A DNA stretch of 64,000 bases from Knoellia sp. p5-6-4. Its GTDB lineage: Bacteria; Actinomycetota; Actinomycetes; Actinomycetales; Dermatophilaceae. Shown in pieces: positions 30,136 through 38,171 of this stretch (positions within the stretch are counted from its first letter, which is position 1; every line of letters begins with the position of its first letter). The DNA lies in NCBI RefSeq assembly GCF_029222705.1, contig NZ_JARGZF010000001.1, forward strand, positions 1,422,437-1,486,436. Direction: 5' to 3'. The notes below the pieces were generated by a model, which saw only the letters and a list, made by a program, of their open reading frames with translations, had not been told where the DNA came from and searched no databases. The translations under genes and the position numbers were made by a program.

Positions 30136-31197
30136 TCAGCAGAAGCCGGGGACGGCCAGCCAGGCGTCACCGGCCGGGGAGGCTCCCTCCCGGCACACGC
30201 TCGCCTCTATGAGGCCGTAAGGGCGGTCGGCGGCGTGGAAGACCTCGCCGCTGTTCTCGAGCCCGAAGGGCGAGAGGTCGACCAGGAAGTGGTGCTTGTT
30301 GGGTGCCGAGAACCTGATCTCCGCGACGTCCGGGTGTGCCTCGAGCACGGCGCGGCCCATCGCGTAGAGCGTCTCCTGCAGGGCGCGGCTGTAGGTCACC
30401 GCGAAGGTCGTGAGCAGGACCTGGCGGATGTCGTCGAAGGCCTTGTTCCAGTTGACTGCCGTGCCCTCGTAACGCCAGCGGGCCACGAGGGAGGTCGCGA
30501 GGATTCGGTCGTCGGCCTCGGCCAGGGTCGTGTAGCGGTCCTTGAGGAAGCCCTTGAACTCCGACCCGGTCGACTTCAGGACGACGAGGTCGCCCAGCCC
30601 GGAGACCACCCATGCCCTGCGCTCGTCGCCGCTGTCGTCGAGCGTGACCACGGTGGTGCGGACGTCCCCGCCGCGGCGGACGAAGGCGTGGTCGTGGCCT
30701 GCCCCGTCGACGCTGATCCGGTCCCAGGCGTACTCCTCGACCGAGATGCGCGCACCCGTGGCGGCCTCGGCAGCCTCGAGGAAGCGCTCCGCGAGCGCGA
30801 GGGCGTACTCCTCCGGGGAGGCCACCCCCTTCTCCTTGGCAAAGGCGAAGGCGGTGTTCTTCTGCGTGTCAGTGGGCAGGACCCGGCTCTGGTCGCCGTC
30901 GACGTGGGCGGCCGCGAAGTCCCCGCGCAGGGCGGTGGAGACGTTGAGATCCCTGATCTCGTGGCGCTGGCTGTCGCGGTAGACCCGGACGACCCGGCTC
31001 TCCGCCTTGCCGTACTGGTTTGGTCCGAGGACGATGCCCATGTATCCGTCGTGCTCCCTGGTCGTGGCGCCCGAGCTGGCCGGACGGGCTGCGGGAGCGG
31101 CGTGGCCGGCGGTGGTGCCCGGGTATGCCGCGGGGTCGGCGGCGACAGCGCCCGAGCCGACGGTGTCGACAGGTCGCAGAATCACCGTTGATTCCAT
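30136..31197 (-). CDS. Urate oxidase (factor-independent urate hydroxylase)
   Basis: 353 residues if started at ATG 31197. Uricase core from residue ~53: MGIVLGPNQYGKAESRVVRV (catalytic Lys), LPTDTQKNTAFAFA (Thr), then the second T-fold half with FSAPNKHHFLVDLSPFG. It oxidises urate to 5-hydroxyisourate without cofactor. Other starts are GTG 31209 and ATG 31041; the latter would give the usual ~300 residues. I prefer 31197 because the codons of the extra ~52 residues show the coding-type third-position GC. A good promoter (31250-31278) and an IclR-type palindrome (31212-31228) lie just upstream. First gene of the purine-degradation run. Confidence 0.93.
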   Translation of the reverse strand: MESTVILRPVDTVGSGAVAADPAAYPGTTAGHAAPAARPASSGATTREHDGYMGIVLGPNQYGKAESRVVRVYRDSQRHEIRDLNVSTALRGDFAAAHVDGDQSRVLPTDTQKNTAFAFAKEKGVASPEEYALALAERFLEAAEAATGARISVEEYAWDRISVDGAGHDHAFVRRGGDVRTTVVTLDDSGDERRAWVVSGLGDLVVLKSTGSEFKGFLKDRYTTLAEADDRILATSLVARWRYEGTAVNWNKAFDDIRQVLLTTFAVTYSRALQETLYAMGRAVLEAHPDVAEIRFSAPNKHHFLVDLSPFGLENSGEVFHAADRPYGLIEASVCREGASPAGDAWLAVPGFC

Positions 31198-31211
31198 GCA
31201 CCGAGACACAG

Positions 31212-31228
31212 ATTCCGCGGGACGGAAT
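31212..31228. promoter_or_regulatory. IclR-type operator in front of urate oxidase
   Basis: ATTCC-GCGGGAC-GGAAT has the same half-sites and the same 7-base spacing as the core of the palindrome in the iclR/malate synthase promoter (17216-17232). It lies about 15-30 bases downstream of the predicted transcription start, where a bound repressor would block elongation. Confidence 0.6.
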
Positions 31229-31249
31229 GGGTGCTGCAGCGCTACCGGG

Positions 31250-31278
31250 ACACTAGGACGTGACCTGCATCACGTCAA
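31250..31278 (-). promoter_or_regulatory. Promoter of the urate oxidase/purine operon
   Basis: On the minus strand, TTGACG (31278-31273) and TAGTGT (31255-31250) are separated by exactly 17 bases, a near-consensus sigma-70-type promoter. Transcription would start near 31243. Confidence 0.65.
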
Positions 31279-31308
31279 CAGTTTGTTGAAGGCCGCGGCA
31301 GCGGCCAC

Positions 31309-31776
31309 TCAGGCGCGCGGCTCGCCTCCCCGGTTGAGGTAGTTGTAGACGGTGAAACGGGTGACCCCGAGCGCCTCCGCCACGGTCTCGGCGGACCGGC
31401 GCATCTCGAAGGCCCCGCGCTCCTCGAGCAGGCGGACGGCCCGCTGCTTGTCGGAACGCACCAGCGAGGAGAGCACGCCGCCCAGCTCAGCCTCGACCTC
31501 GGCGATGAGCCGGGCGAGGCCGTCGGACAGGTCCGCGGACGGGACCGCGGCCTGGACGGCACTCGGGACAGCCGCGGCGTCCTGACCCGGGACCGGTGAG
31601 CCCAGCCGCACCAGGACCACGGGCACGTCGTTCCACACGAGGGGCACATCGCCGGGCTCCCCGTCGGCCACGTCCACGAGCCGCCCCCCGACCCGCTCGA
31701 GCAGCGGCGCCACGGCCGACGCGAGCAGGTCCCGCACCTCCGGGGCGGCGGTGCCGGGTTCGGGGTCAGCAGCCAT
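31309..31776 (-). CDS. Helix-turn-helix regulator with YheO/HTH_22-like C-terminus
   Basis: 155 residues. The C-terminal 45 residues (KQRAVRLLEERGAFEMRR, then SAETVAEALGVTRFTVYNYL) match the DauR/YheO-type HTH, in which an amphipathic helix precedes the HTH. The N-terminal ~90 residues form a small alpha/beta domain, perhaps a reduced PAS-like sensor. It is directly upstream of the urate oxidase promoter on the same strand, so a role in purine-catabolism control is likely but inferred. It overlaps the thiamine-binding-like gene by 11 bases. Confidence 0.8.
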   Translation of the reverse strand: MAADPEPGTAAPEVRDLLASAVAPLLERVGGRLVDVADGEPGDVPLVWNDVPVVLVRLGSPVPGQDAAAVPSAVQAAVPSADLSDGLARLIAEVEAELGGVLSSLVRSDKQRAVRLLEERGAFEMRRSAETVAEALGVTRFTVYNYLNRGGEPRA

Positions 31777-32011
31777 CGCGAGGACTCACCTGGAGGGTGA
31801 ACCGCGTGGCGCCCGAGGCGAAGGCGGCCTCCATCGCCCGCTCCAGGGCCGGCAGGAGGCACTCGGCCCCGCCGGTGACCGAGGTGCCGAACGGACCGAG
31901 CTCGGGTGCCAGCCCCGCCTCGACGAGCGCACCGGCCGCGGCGCCGACGTGCTCCGGGGGCTCACCCTCGCCATGGAACGGCTCGGTCGTGAACTCGGCC
32001 GTCAGGTCCAT
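31766..32011 (-). CDS. Thiamine-binding-like protein (MTH1187/YkoF, DUF77 type)
   Basis: 81 residues with the family pattern VEFTTEPF-like (TAEFTTEPFHGEGEPPEHV), ELGPFGTSVTG and a final FTLQV strand. Members of this small ferredoxin-fold family bind thiamine or related ligands as tetramers; cellular role poorly defined. Its stop overlaps the start of the HTH gene by 11 bases, so the two are probably co-translated. It starts 21 bases after the DUF6986 gene ends. Confidence 0.8.
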   Translation of the reverse strand: MDLTAEFTTEPFHGEGEPPEHVGAAAGALVEAGLAPELGPFGTSVTGGAECLLPALERAMEAAFASGATRFTLQVSPRDGC

Positions 32012-32032
32012 GGCACCACGGTAGCCGTCGGC

Positions 32033-33313
32033 TCAGCCCGCCACGCGGCGCGCCAGCACCGCCAGACCCGCGGCATCGACCCCCGACAGCCCTTGCGCCT
32101 CGGCGACGCCGACCGCCCCGCAGTCGACCCCGCGGAGGATGAAGTCGGCGAGCGCCCGGGCGGTCGCCGGCTCGTCGAGGAAGCCCGAGTCGGCACGCTC
32201 GACGTAGCGGCGGAGCCGGTCGGCGGCCTGGGGCAGGCCGTCGCGGTAGAAGGCGAACACCGCGGCGTAGCGGGTGGGCAGCTGGGCCGGGTGCAGGTCC
32301 CAGCCCTGGTAGTAGCCGCGCTCCAGGGAGCGGCGGACGAGGCGGTGGTGCAGGGCCCAGCCGGCCCGCACGGCCTCGGGACCGCCGACCGGGAGCACGT
32401 TGGTCGAGCCGTCGGAGAGCCGCACGCCGGTGCCGGCCGCCGCCACCTGCATCACGGCCTTCGCGTAGTCGGCGACCGGGTGCTCCATGCTCTGGAACTG
32501 GGCGGCGATCCCGCAGGACGCCGAGTAGTCGTAGGTGCCGTAGTGCAGCCCGGTGCAGCGAGCGGCCGCCGCGTGCACCATGCGGGTCACCAGAGCCGTG
32601 CCGTCCGGGCCGAGGACCGCCTGGGGGGTCTCGACCTGGATCTCGAACCGCAGCGCCGCCGGACCCAGGCCGAGGCTCTCCTCGAGCCGGGACGCCGCCA
32701 CCACCATCGCCTCGACCTGCTCGACGGAGGTCACCTTGGGCAGCGTGACGACGAAGCCCTCGGGCAGAGGACCTGCACCGGCCAGCTCCTCGAGGAACAG
32801 CGCCAGCGTGCGCAGCCCGCGTCGCCGGGTCGGGGCCTCGAAGCTCTTGAACCGTATGCCGTTGAACGGCGCCGCCTCGTCGCGGCCGAGGGAGGCGGCC
32901 AGGGACCGCGCGGCCGAGCGCGCGGCCTCGTCCTCCTCGCCATCGGGCCGGTCGCCGTAGCCGTCCTCGAAGTCGATCCGCAGGTCCTCGATGGGCTCGG
33001 ACGCGAGCTTGGCACGCACGCGCTCCAGCAGTCCGTCCTCGCCCTGCCCCAGCACGCCCCGGAAGCCCTCCGGGTCGGCGTCGAGGGACGCCAGAGCGGC
33101 GGCCCCCCACTGGGGCACCAGGCCCTCGGAGTAGCGGTCGGCGGGCACGTAGACCGTGTGCACCGGCTGCCGGCCGGCGCGCTCCCCGGGGTAACCCTCG
33201 CGCAGGGCCCGATCGGCTCCGGCCAGGCGGTCATCGAGCTCGTCGGCGAGGGACTCCAGCCAGGCGACGGAGACGGAGCCGGGCGGCTGGGCGTTGGGGC
33301 TCGACGGCGGCAT
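32033..33313 (-). CDS. DUF6986 family protein, aldolase/citrate-lyase/malate-synthase-like
   Basis: 426 residues from ATG at 33313 (GAGGAGA just upstream). It has a TIM-barrel aldolase look reminiscent of HpcH/HpaI and citrate lyase beta: LRIDFEDGYGDR (111-122, acidic metal-binding loop), GFVVTLPKVTSVEQV, LRFEIQVETPQAVLG (metal-ligand Glu) and LHYGTYDYSASCGI. The reaction is not known to me. Its place at the head of the purine-catabolism block, and resemblance to enzymes handling glyoxylate/acyl-CoA, suggest a step on glyoxylate or a ureido acid; this is inference. A clear promoter lies at 33352-33379. One ATA codon (32857-32855) falls in the GGCATAC word. Confidence 0.85.
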   Translation of the reverse strand: MPPSSPNAQPPGSVSVAWLESLADELDDRLAGADRALREGYPGERAGRQPVHTVYVPADRYSEGLVPQWGAAALASLDADPEGFRGVLGQGEDGLLERVRAKLASEPIEDLRIDFEDGYGDRPDGEEDEAARSAARSLAASLGRDEAAPFNGIRFKSFEAPTRRRGLRTLALFLEELAGAGPLPEGFVVTLPKVTSVEQVEAMVVAASRLEESLGLGPAALRFEIQVETPQAVLGPDGTALVTRMVHAAAARCTGLHYGTYDYSASCGIAAQFQSMEHPVADYAKAVMQVAAAGTGVRLSDGSTNVLPVGGPEAVRAGWALHHRLVRRSLERGYYQGWDLHPAQLPTRYAAVFAFYRDGLPQAADRLRRYVERADSGFLDEPATARALADFILRGVDCGAVGVAEAQGLSGVDAAGLAVLARRVAG

Positions 33314-33351
33314 GCGTCTCCTCATGGACGGGGCATTTTTCTGGAGCGCGG

Positions 33352-33379
33352 ACATTATCTTCTGACTGGTGGAAGTCAA
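33352..33379 (-). promoter_or_regulatory. Promoter of the DUF6986 gene
   Basis: Minus-strand TTGACT (33379-33374), 16-base spacer, TAATGT (33357-33352). The predicted start is near 33345, giving a ~30-base leader that carries the ribosome-binding site. Confidence 0.65.
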
Positions 33380-33418
33380 GGCTCCGCCGCTGCCGCCTCC
33401 GTGTGGTTGGCTCGCCGC

Positions 33419-33967
33419 GTGGTCGCCCTCCGCATCCTCATCGCCAGCACCCGCCCCGGCCGCCTGGGCCCGACCGTGGCCCGGTGGGTGCTGGAGCAGG
33501 TGCCCACGACCGGGTTCGACGTCGAGGTGCTCGACCTCGCCGACTTCGCGCTGCCGTTCCTCGACGAGCCGCGCGAGCCGTCGGAGGGCGACTACGCGCA
33601 CGAGCACACCCGGCGCTGGTCGGCCGCGGTCCGCGACGCCGAGGCGCTGCTCATCGTGATGCCGGAGTACAACCGCGGCTACAACGCCGCCCTGAAGAAC
33701 GCCATCGACTTCCTGTACGCCGAGTGGGAGGGGCTGCCCGTGGCCTGCGTGGGCTACGGCTGGTACGGCGCCCGCCACGCGAAGGCGGCCCTGCGCCAGA
33801 CGCTGGAGCGCGTGAAGATGACCGTGGTCGAGGCGCCCGGCCTGGCGTTCGGCAGCACCCTGGTCGACGGTGAGGTGGTGGCCGATGCCGAGCTCGTCGG
33901 CGAGCTCGCGAAGACCTTCGAGGGGCTCCGGGACGCCGCGGCTCGATCCACCCGCGATCGCTCGTAG
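33419..33967 (+). CDS. NADPH-dependent FMN reductase family protein
   Basis: 182 residues from GTG at 33419 (GTG at 33401 also possible). Flavodoxin-like fold: LRILIASTRPGRLGPTVARWV (FMN phosphate loop), LLIVMPEYNRGYNAALKNAIDFLY (the PEYN motif that stacks on the flavin) and GYGWYGARHAKAALRQTL. It probably reduces FMN or quinones with NAD(P)H in the cytoplasm. It is divergent from the DUF6986 gene across about 105 bases. Confidence 0.92.
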   Translation: MVALRILIASTRPGRLGPTVARWVLEQVPTTGFDVEVLDLADFALPFLDEPREPSEGDYAHEHTRRWSAAVRDAEALLIVMPEYNRGYNAALKNAIDFLYAEWEGLPVACVGYGWYGARHAKAALRQTLERVKMTVVEAPGLAFGSTLVDGEVVADAELVGELAKTFEGLRDAAARSTRDRS

Positions 33968-34063
33968 GGCCGCTGGTCTCCCGATCCCGTTGCCGTTCAG
34001 GGACGTTGGCCTCTGAGTGGTGGGGTCCGACGTCACTGGCGTCGACTCCGGGTCGTCACCACC

Positions 34064-34171
34064 ATGGTGGATCCGGGCGGGGTTCCCTGCTCCGGCTTCT
34101 ACCGGGTGCGCGACGGCAAGGTCATCTCGCACGTGTTCCTGACCGTCCGCAGCTACGAGCCTGCGAGGTGA
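34064..34171 (+). pseudogene. Possible remnant of a SnoaL/NTF2-like gene
   Basis: In the 329-base gap 33968-34296 the only protein-like signal is the frame ending at TGA 34169-34171, which reads SGFYRVRDGKVISHVFL. This is the pattern of the last two beta strands of SnoaL/NTF2-like proteins. The N-terminal three quarters are missing. It is read as a decayed gene end; no other feature is seen in the gap. Confidence 0.35.
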
Positions 34172-34296
34172 TGTGGGGCGGTTCCACTGGGCACCGTGAC
34201 GAACGCACCTCGGCGCCTGACGCACCGGGGTGCGTCCTTCTGCGCGCAGGCGCCGCCGGAGGCCCAGCCACCACTCAGGCGGACACGAGGCGCAGA

Positions 34297-35196
34297 TCAG
34301 GCGTCGCGCAGCCGGTCGTAGAGCGCGCTGTCCTCGAAGGTGTCACCAGTCGGTGCGTTGCCGCGTTCGGTGCCCACATGGGTGAACCCCGCCCGCTCGG
34401 CCACCCGTCGTGACCCCGCGTTGCTGGCCGACGTCAGCAGGTAGAGGCGGTGCACGTCGAGCCCCGCCGGGTCGAAAGCCCAGTCGGTCGCCCGCCGGAC
34501 GGCCTCGGCCATCACCCCGCGGCCCCGCGCCGCCGGGCGGGCCCAGTAGCCGACCTGGGCCTCATCACGCCCCGGCAGCCCGTCGAACTCGAAGACCGCC
34601 ACGTTGCCCAGTGCCTCGTCGGTGTCGCGGTCGGCCACGCACCAGGCGACGCGGTGCCCGTTCGCCGCCGTAAGGGCGATGCGCGCCAGGTAGGCAGGGA
34701 CGGCGTCGGGGTGCCGGGGCAGCGGGGAGTGCGGCACGAAGTGGCGCAGCACCGGGTCGTTGGACGCCTCCACCAAGGCCTCTCCGTCGGTCTCGCGCCA
34801 GGGCCGCAGCCGCATCCTCGGTGTCTCCAGCGGGTGAGGCTCGAGCCACCGGGTCGCCGGCTCACGCGGGCCGTCGGCGGTGGTCCAGCCCGTCCAGCAG
34901 TCGACGACGACACCGTCGACCACACGCGGCACCGTGGCCCCGAAGGCGAACCCCGCCTCCCATGCCGCCCGGCGCGAAGTGAGGTCCCCGCTGCGCGCGT
35001 GCCAGTGCACCACGGCACACCCACCATCGGTGAACGCCCACTGCAGTGCCCGCCGGGCAGCGGCGCCGGCCGGGGCGACCGAGCGGTCGGGGAGGTCGAT
35101 GGTGAGCTCGGCCTCACCGGGGCGCAGGGGGGCCAGGGTGACGCTGCCGTGGGTACGGGCGTCGACCTCGACCTCGACGCGGCGCAGGGTGCTCAT
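34297..35196 (-). CDS. GNAT family N-acetyltransferase, two-part
   Basis: 299 residues from ATG at 35196. The C-terminal ~170 residues are a RimJ/RimL-type acetyltransferase domain ([40 protein letters not shown] for acetyl-CoA binding, [21 protein letters not shown]). The N-terminal ~110 residues look like a reduced second GNAT domain ([34 protein letters not shown]). The substrate is not deducible. Divergent from nhaA. Confidence 0.85.
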   Translation of the reverse strand: MSTLRRVEVEVDARTHGSVTLAPLRPGEAELTIDLPDRSVAPAGAAARRALQWAFTDGGCAVVHWHARSGDLTSRRAAWEAGFAFGATVPRVVDGVVVDCWTGWTTADGPREPATRWLEPHPLETPRMRLRPWRETDGEALVEASNDPVLRHFVPHSPLPRHPDAVPAYLARIALTAANGHRVAWCVADRDTDEALGNVAVFEFDGLPGRDEAQVGYWARPAARGRGVMAEAVRRATDWAFDPAGLDVHRLYLLTSASNAGSRRVAERAGFTHVGTERGNAPTGDTFEDSALYDRLRDA

Positions 35197-35358
35197 GCCG
35201 CACACGATGATGCACGCTCCACGAGGGCCTCACACTGGGCCGGACGGTCCGGCGTGAGCGTCGATAGACTGGCGCCTGGTGTGCCGGGAAGTCTGGTCGG
35301 CGGCGCCCGTCCTGCGACGGGGGTCCACGCGCACCGACGACCCCGAGGAACGGCCCCT

Positions 35359-36696
35359 GTGACTTCCCCCTCCGCCCGCCCCCGCATCCTCCGGCGCCCG
35401 AGCTGGACCGAGGCCCAGTTCGTGGCGGCGGCCCTGCGCACCGAGACGGTGGGTGGCGCCCTCCTGCTGGGGGCCGCCCTGGCGGCCATGATCTGGGCCA
35501 ACTCCCCATGGAGGGAGGGGTATGCCGCGCTGCGGGACACCGTGGTGGGCACGCCGACGCTGCACCTCGACCTGACGCTGGGCCACTGGGCCGGTGACGG
35601 ACTGCTGGCGATCTTCTTCTTCGTCGCCGGGCTGGAGCTCAAGCGCGAGTTCCTCGTCGGCGAGCTGCGCACCCCCGCCAAGGCCGCCGTCCCGGTCGGA
35701 GCCGCTTTGGCCGGTGTCGCGGTGCCGGCGGCGTTCTACACCGCCGTCGTGCTCCTCGGCGGCTCGCCGGACGCCGTGCGCGGCTGGGCCATCCCGACGG
35801 CCACCGACATCGCCTTCGCCCTGGCCGTGCTCGCGGTCATCGGCACCCACCTCCCTGCAGCGCTGCGCTCGTTCCTGCTCACGCTCGCGGTCGTGGACGA
35901 CCTCGTCGCGATCACGATCATCGCCATCTTCTACACATCCTCGCTCGAGCCGCTCCTGCTGCTGCTGGCGCTCGTGCCGCTCGCCGTCTTCGCCTTCCTG
36001 GTGCAGCGCCGCATCACGCAGTGGTACTTCCTCCTCCCGCTGGCCTTCGCCACCTGGACGCTGGTGCACGCCTCCGGCATCCACGCCACGGTGGCCGGCG
36101 TCCTGCTGGGGCTGACCGTGCCGGTCCGTCCGCGCGAGAGCGTTCCCCGGCTGAGCACCCTCCCGGCCGACCTCGACGTGGCGCACCGGTTCGAGCACCG
36201 GCTGCGTCCGCTGTCGGCCGGTGTCGCGGTGCCGGTCTTCGCCTTCTTCGCGGCAGGGGTGACGGTCGTCGGTGGCGGGTTCGGCCAGGCACTGGCCGAC
36301 GACGCCGCGCGTGGAGTGGTCGTGGGGCTCGTGCTCGGCAAGCTCGTCGGTGTGCTCGGCGGCACGTGGCTCCTCACCCACTTCACCCGAGCCGAGCTCG
36401 ACGACGAGCTGTCGTGGTGGGACGTCCTCGGCCTCTCCCTGCTCGCGGGCATCGGCTTCACCGTCTCGCTGCTCGTCGGTGAGCTCGCCTTCGGCGCCGG
36501 CAACGAGCGCGACGACCACGTGAAGCTGGCCGTGCTCATGGGCTCCCTGGTCTCCGCCCTCCTCGCCGCGGTCGTGCTGCGCACCCGCAACCGCGTGTAC
36601 CGCCGGATCGCCCTCGAGGAGACGGTGGACCACGACCAGGACGGCGTCCCGGACGTCTTCGAGCGCTCAGATGTGGAGTCCCCCGGACGCGGCTAG
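35359..36696 (+). CDS. nhaA: Na+/H+ antiporter NhaA
   Basis: 445 residues from GTG at 35359 with GAGGAA at 35344-35349. Twelve-helix antiporter with the family hallmarks: [25 protein letters not shown], the unwound-helix motif [19 protein letters not shown], the paired aspartates in [17 protein letters not shown], and [19 protein letters not shown]. It exports sodium in exchange for protons. The C-terminal ~30 residues ([19 protein letters not shown]) form an acidic, dockerin-like DxDxDG loop that is not part of the core. Confidence 0.95.
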   Translation: MTSPSARPRILRRPSWTEAQFVAAALRTETVGGALLLGAALAAMIWANSPWREGYAALRDTVVGTPTLHLDLTLGHWAGDGLLAIFFFVAGLELKREFLVGELRTPAKAAVPVGAALAGVAVPAAFYTAVVLLGGSPDAVRGWAIPTATDIAFALAVLAVIGTHLPAALRSFLLTLAVVDDLVAITIIAIFYTSSLEPLLLLLALVPLAVFAFLVQRRITQWYFLLPLAFATWTLVHASGIHATVAGVLLGLTVPVRPRESVPRLSTLPADLDVAHRFEHRLRPLSAGVAVPVFAFFAAGVTVVGGGFGQALADDAARGVVVGLVLGKLVGVLGGTWLLTHFTRAELDDELSWWDVLGLSLLAGIGFTVSLLVGELAFGAGNERDDHVKLAVLMGSLVSALLAAVVLRTRNRVYRRIALEETVDHDQDGVPDVFERSDVESPGRG

Positions 36697-36745
36697 GGTG
36701 GAGGCGGCCCGCGCGGGCCGCCGACGAGAAGAAGGGGACCTGCAG

Positions 36746-37162
36746 ATGGCCACCAGCACGCCCGGTCCGGAGCGCAACACCCTCGGCCAGGAGCGCACGA
36801 TCGGCCAGCTGGTCGCCGACGCGACCGCCGACCTCTCCGCCATCGTCCGCAACGAGATCGCCTTGGCGAAGGCGGAGATCACGGGCGAGGCGAAGCTCGC
36901 CGGCAAGGGCGCGGGCCTGCTGGCCGGGGCTGCCTTCGTCGGACTGCTCGGCCTCATCTTCCTCTTCCACACCCTGGCCAACGTCATCGACATCTGGCTG
37001 CCCCTGTGGGCGGGCTACCTCATCACCACCGTCCTGCTCTTCGCGGTCGCCGGCATCCTCGGCCTGGTGGGCAGGAACAGCGTCACCAAGGTCCAGCCCA
37101 AGCCCGAGCGCACGATCAAGAACGCCCAGGACACCATCGACGCGCTCAAGTCCGGCGACTGA
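36746..37162 (+). CDS. Phage-holin family membrane protein (holin superfamily 6 type)
   Basis: 138 residues from ATG at 36746, with AGGGGA upstream. The N-terminus TIGQLVADATADLSAIVRNEIALAKAEITGEAK is the amphipathic helix typical of this family, followed by two transmembrane helices and a charged tail. The position before an EphE-like hydrolase and MarP matches Rv3669 in M. tuberculosis. Despite the family name there is no prophage here; it is a chromosomal envelope protein of unknown role. Confidence 0.85.
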   Translation: MATSTPGPERNTLGQERTIGQLVADATADLSAIVRNEIALAKAEITGEAKLAGKGAGLLAGAAFVGLLGLIFLFHTLANVIDIWLPLWAGYLITTVLLFAVAGILGLVGRNSVTKVQPKPERTIKNAQDTIDALKSGD

Positions 37163-37218
37163 GCCCGACACCGCCGACACCCCGCAACGCCCGCCCGCTC
37201 CCACCCCCACACCGGTCC

Positions 37219-38142
37219 GTGCCCCCCAACGCCCCTGACGCCGCGATGGTGCTCTTCGACGGCCCCTGGGAGCACCGGTTCGTGGCCGCCAACGGCGCCC
37301 GGTTCCACGTGGCCGAGCAGGGCGACGGCCCGCTGGTGCTGCTCCTGCACGGCTTCCCGCAGTTCTGGTGGGCCTGGCGCCACCAGATGCAGGCGCTCGC
37401 CGACGCCGGCTTCCGGGCCTGCGCCATGGACCTGCGCGGCTACGGCGCGTCGGACAAGCCTCCGCGCGGCTACGACACCCGCACGTCGGCCACGGACGTG
37501 GCCAGCGTGATCCGGTCGCTGGGGGCGTCCCGCGCCTGCGTCGTCGGGCACGGCTGGGGCGGCTGGATCGCGTGGAGCATGGCCTCCCTCCAACCGGCCG
37601 TGACGTCCGCCGTCGCCTCGGTCAGCATGCCGCACCCGCTGGTGTTCCGGCACGCCTCCTTCACCAACGCGCGCCAGGCTCGGGCCAACGGCTACCTGGC
37701 GGGGCTGCAGCGACCCTTCGTCCCCGAGCGGGAGATGACCATGCACGGCGGCTACGTCCAGCGGCTGCTGCGCGAGTGGGCCTCCCCCCGGGGCATCTGG
37801 CCCAGCCTCGAGGAGGCGCGGACCTACTCGGACGCCATGGCCCTGCCCTTCGTGGCGCACTCGGCCGCCGAGTACTACCGCTGGGTGGTGCGCAGCCAGG
37901 CCCGCCCCGACGGGTGGCGGTTCGCCAAACGCGTGAGCGCTCCGGTGGAGGTTCCGGTGCTGCAGGTCCACGGCGAGGACGACCCGGTCGTGCTGCCGGA
38001 GATCATGCCTGGCTCGCGCCAGTACTGCGCCGGGCCCTACGAGGAGCACGAGGTGGCTCGCGCCGGTCACTTCCTGCCCGAGGAGGCCCCGGAGGCGGTG
38101 AGCCGGCACCTGCTGGCCTGGCTCGAGCGCCTCCGTACCTGA
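37219..38142 (+). CDS. Alpha/beta hydrolase of epoxide-hydrolase type with altered nucleophile elbow (EphE position)
   Basis: 307 residues from GTG at 37219 (ATG 37246 also possible). Oxyanion motif LLHGFPQFWWAWRHQ, acid in HGEDDPVV and base in ARAGHFLPEEAP are those of an epoxide hydrolase-like fold with a cap domain. The nucleophile elbow, normally GHDWGG, reads GHGWGG: the expected Asp is Gly112. Ordinary ester-intermediate chemistry therefore looks impossible unless another residue substitutes. The position matches Rv3670 (ephE) of M. tuberculosis, convergent with the MarP gene. Confidence 0.88.
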   Translation: MPPNAPDAAMVLFDGPWEHRFVAANGARFHVAEQGDGPLVLLLHGFPQFWWAWRHQMQALADAGFRACAMDLRGYGASDKPPRGYDTRTSATDVASVIRSLGASRACVVGHGWGGWIAWSMASLQPAVTSAVASVSMPHPLVFRHASFTNARQARANGYLAGLQRPFVPEREMTMHGGYVQRLLREWASPRGIWPSLEEARTYSDAMALPFVAHSAAEYYRWVVRSQARPDGWRFAKRVSAPVEVPVLQVHGEDDPVVLPEIMPGSRQYCAGPYEEHEVARAGHFLPEEAPEAVSRHLLAWLERLRT

Positions 38143-38171
38143 GCCGGTTCACGCTGGGCCGGCGCGGGGCG

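Noticed and set aside
36746-37162. Prophage holin
   Set aside because: Phage-holin family name only; there are no lysis or structural phage genes nearby and the gene belongs to a conserved chromosomal order.
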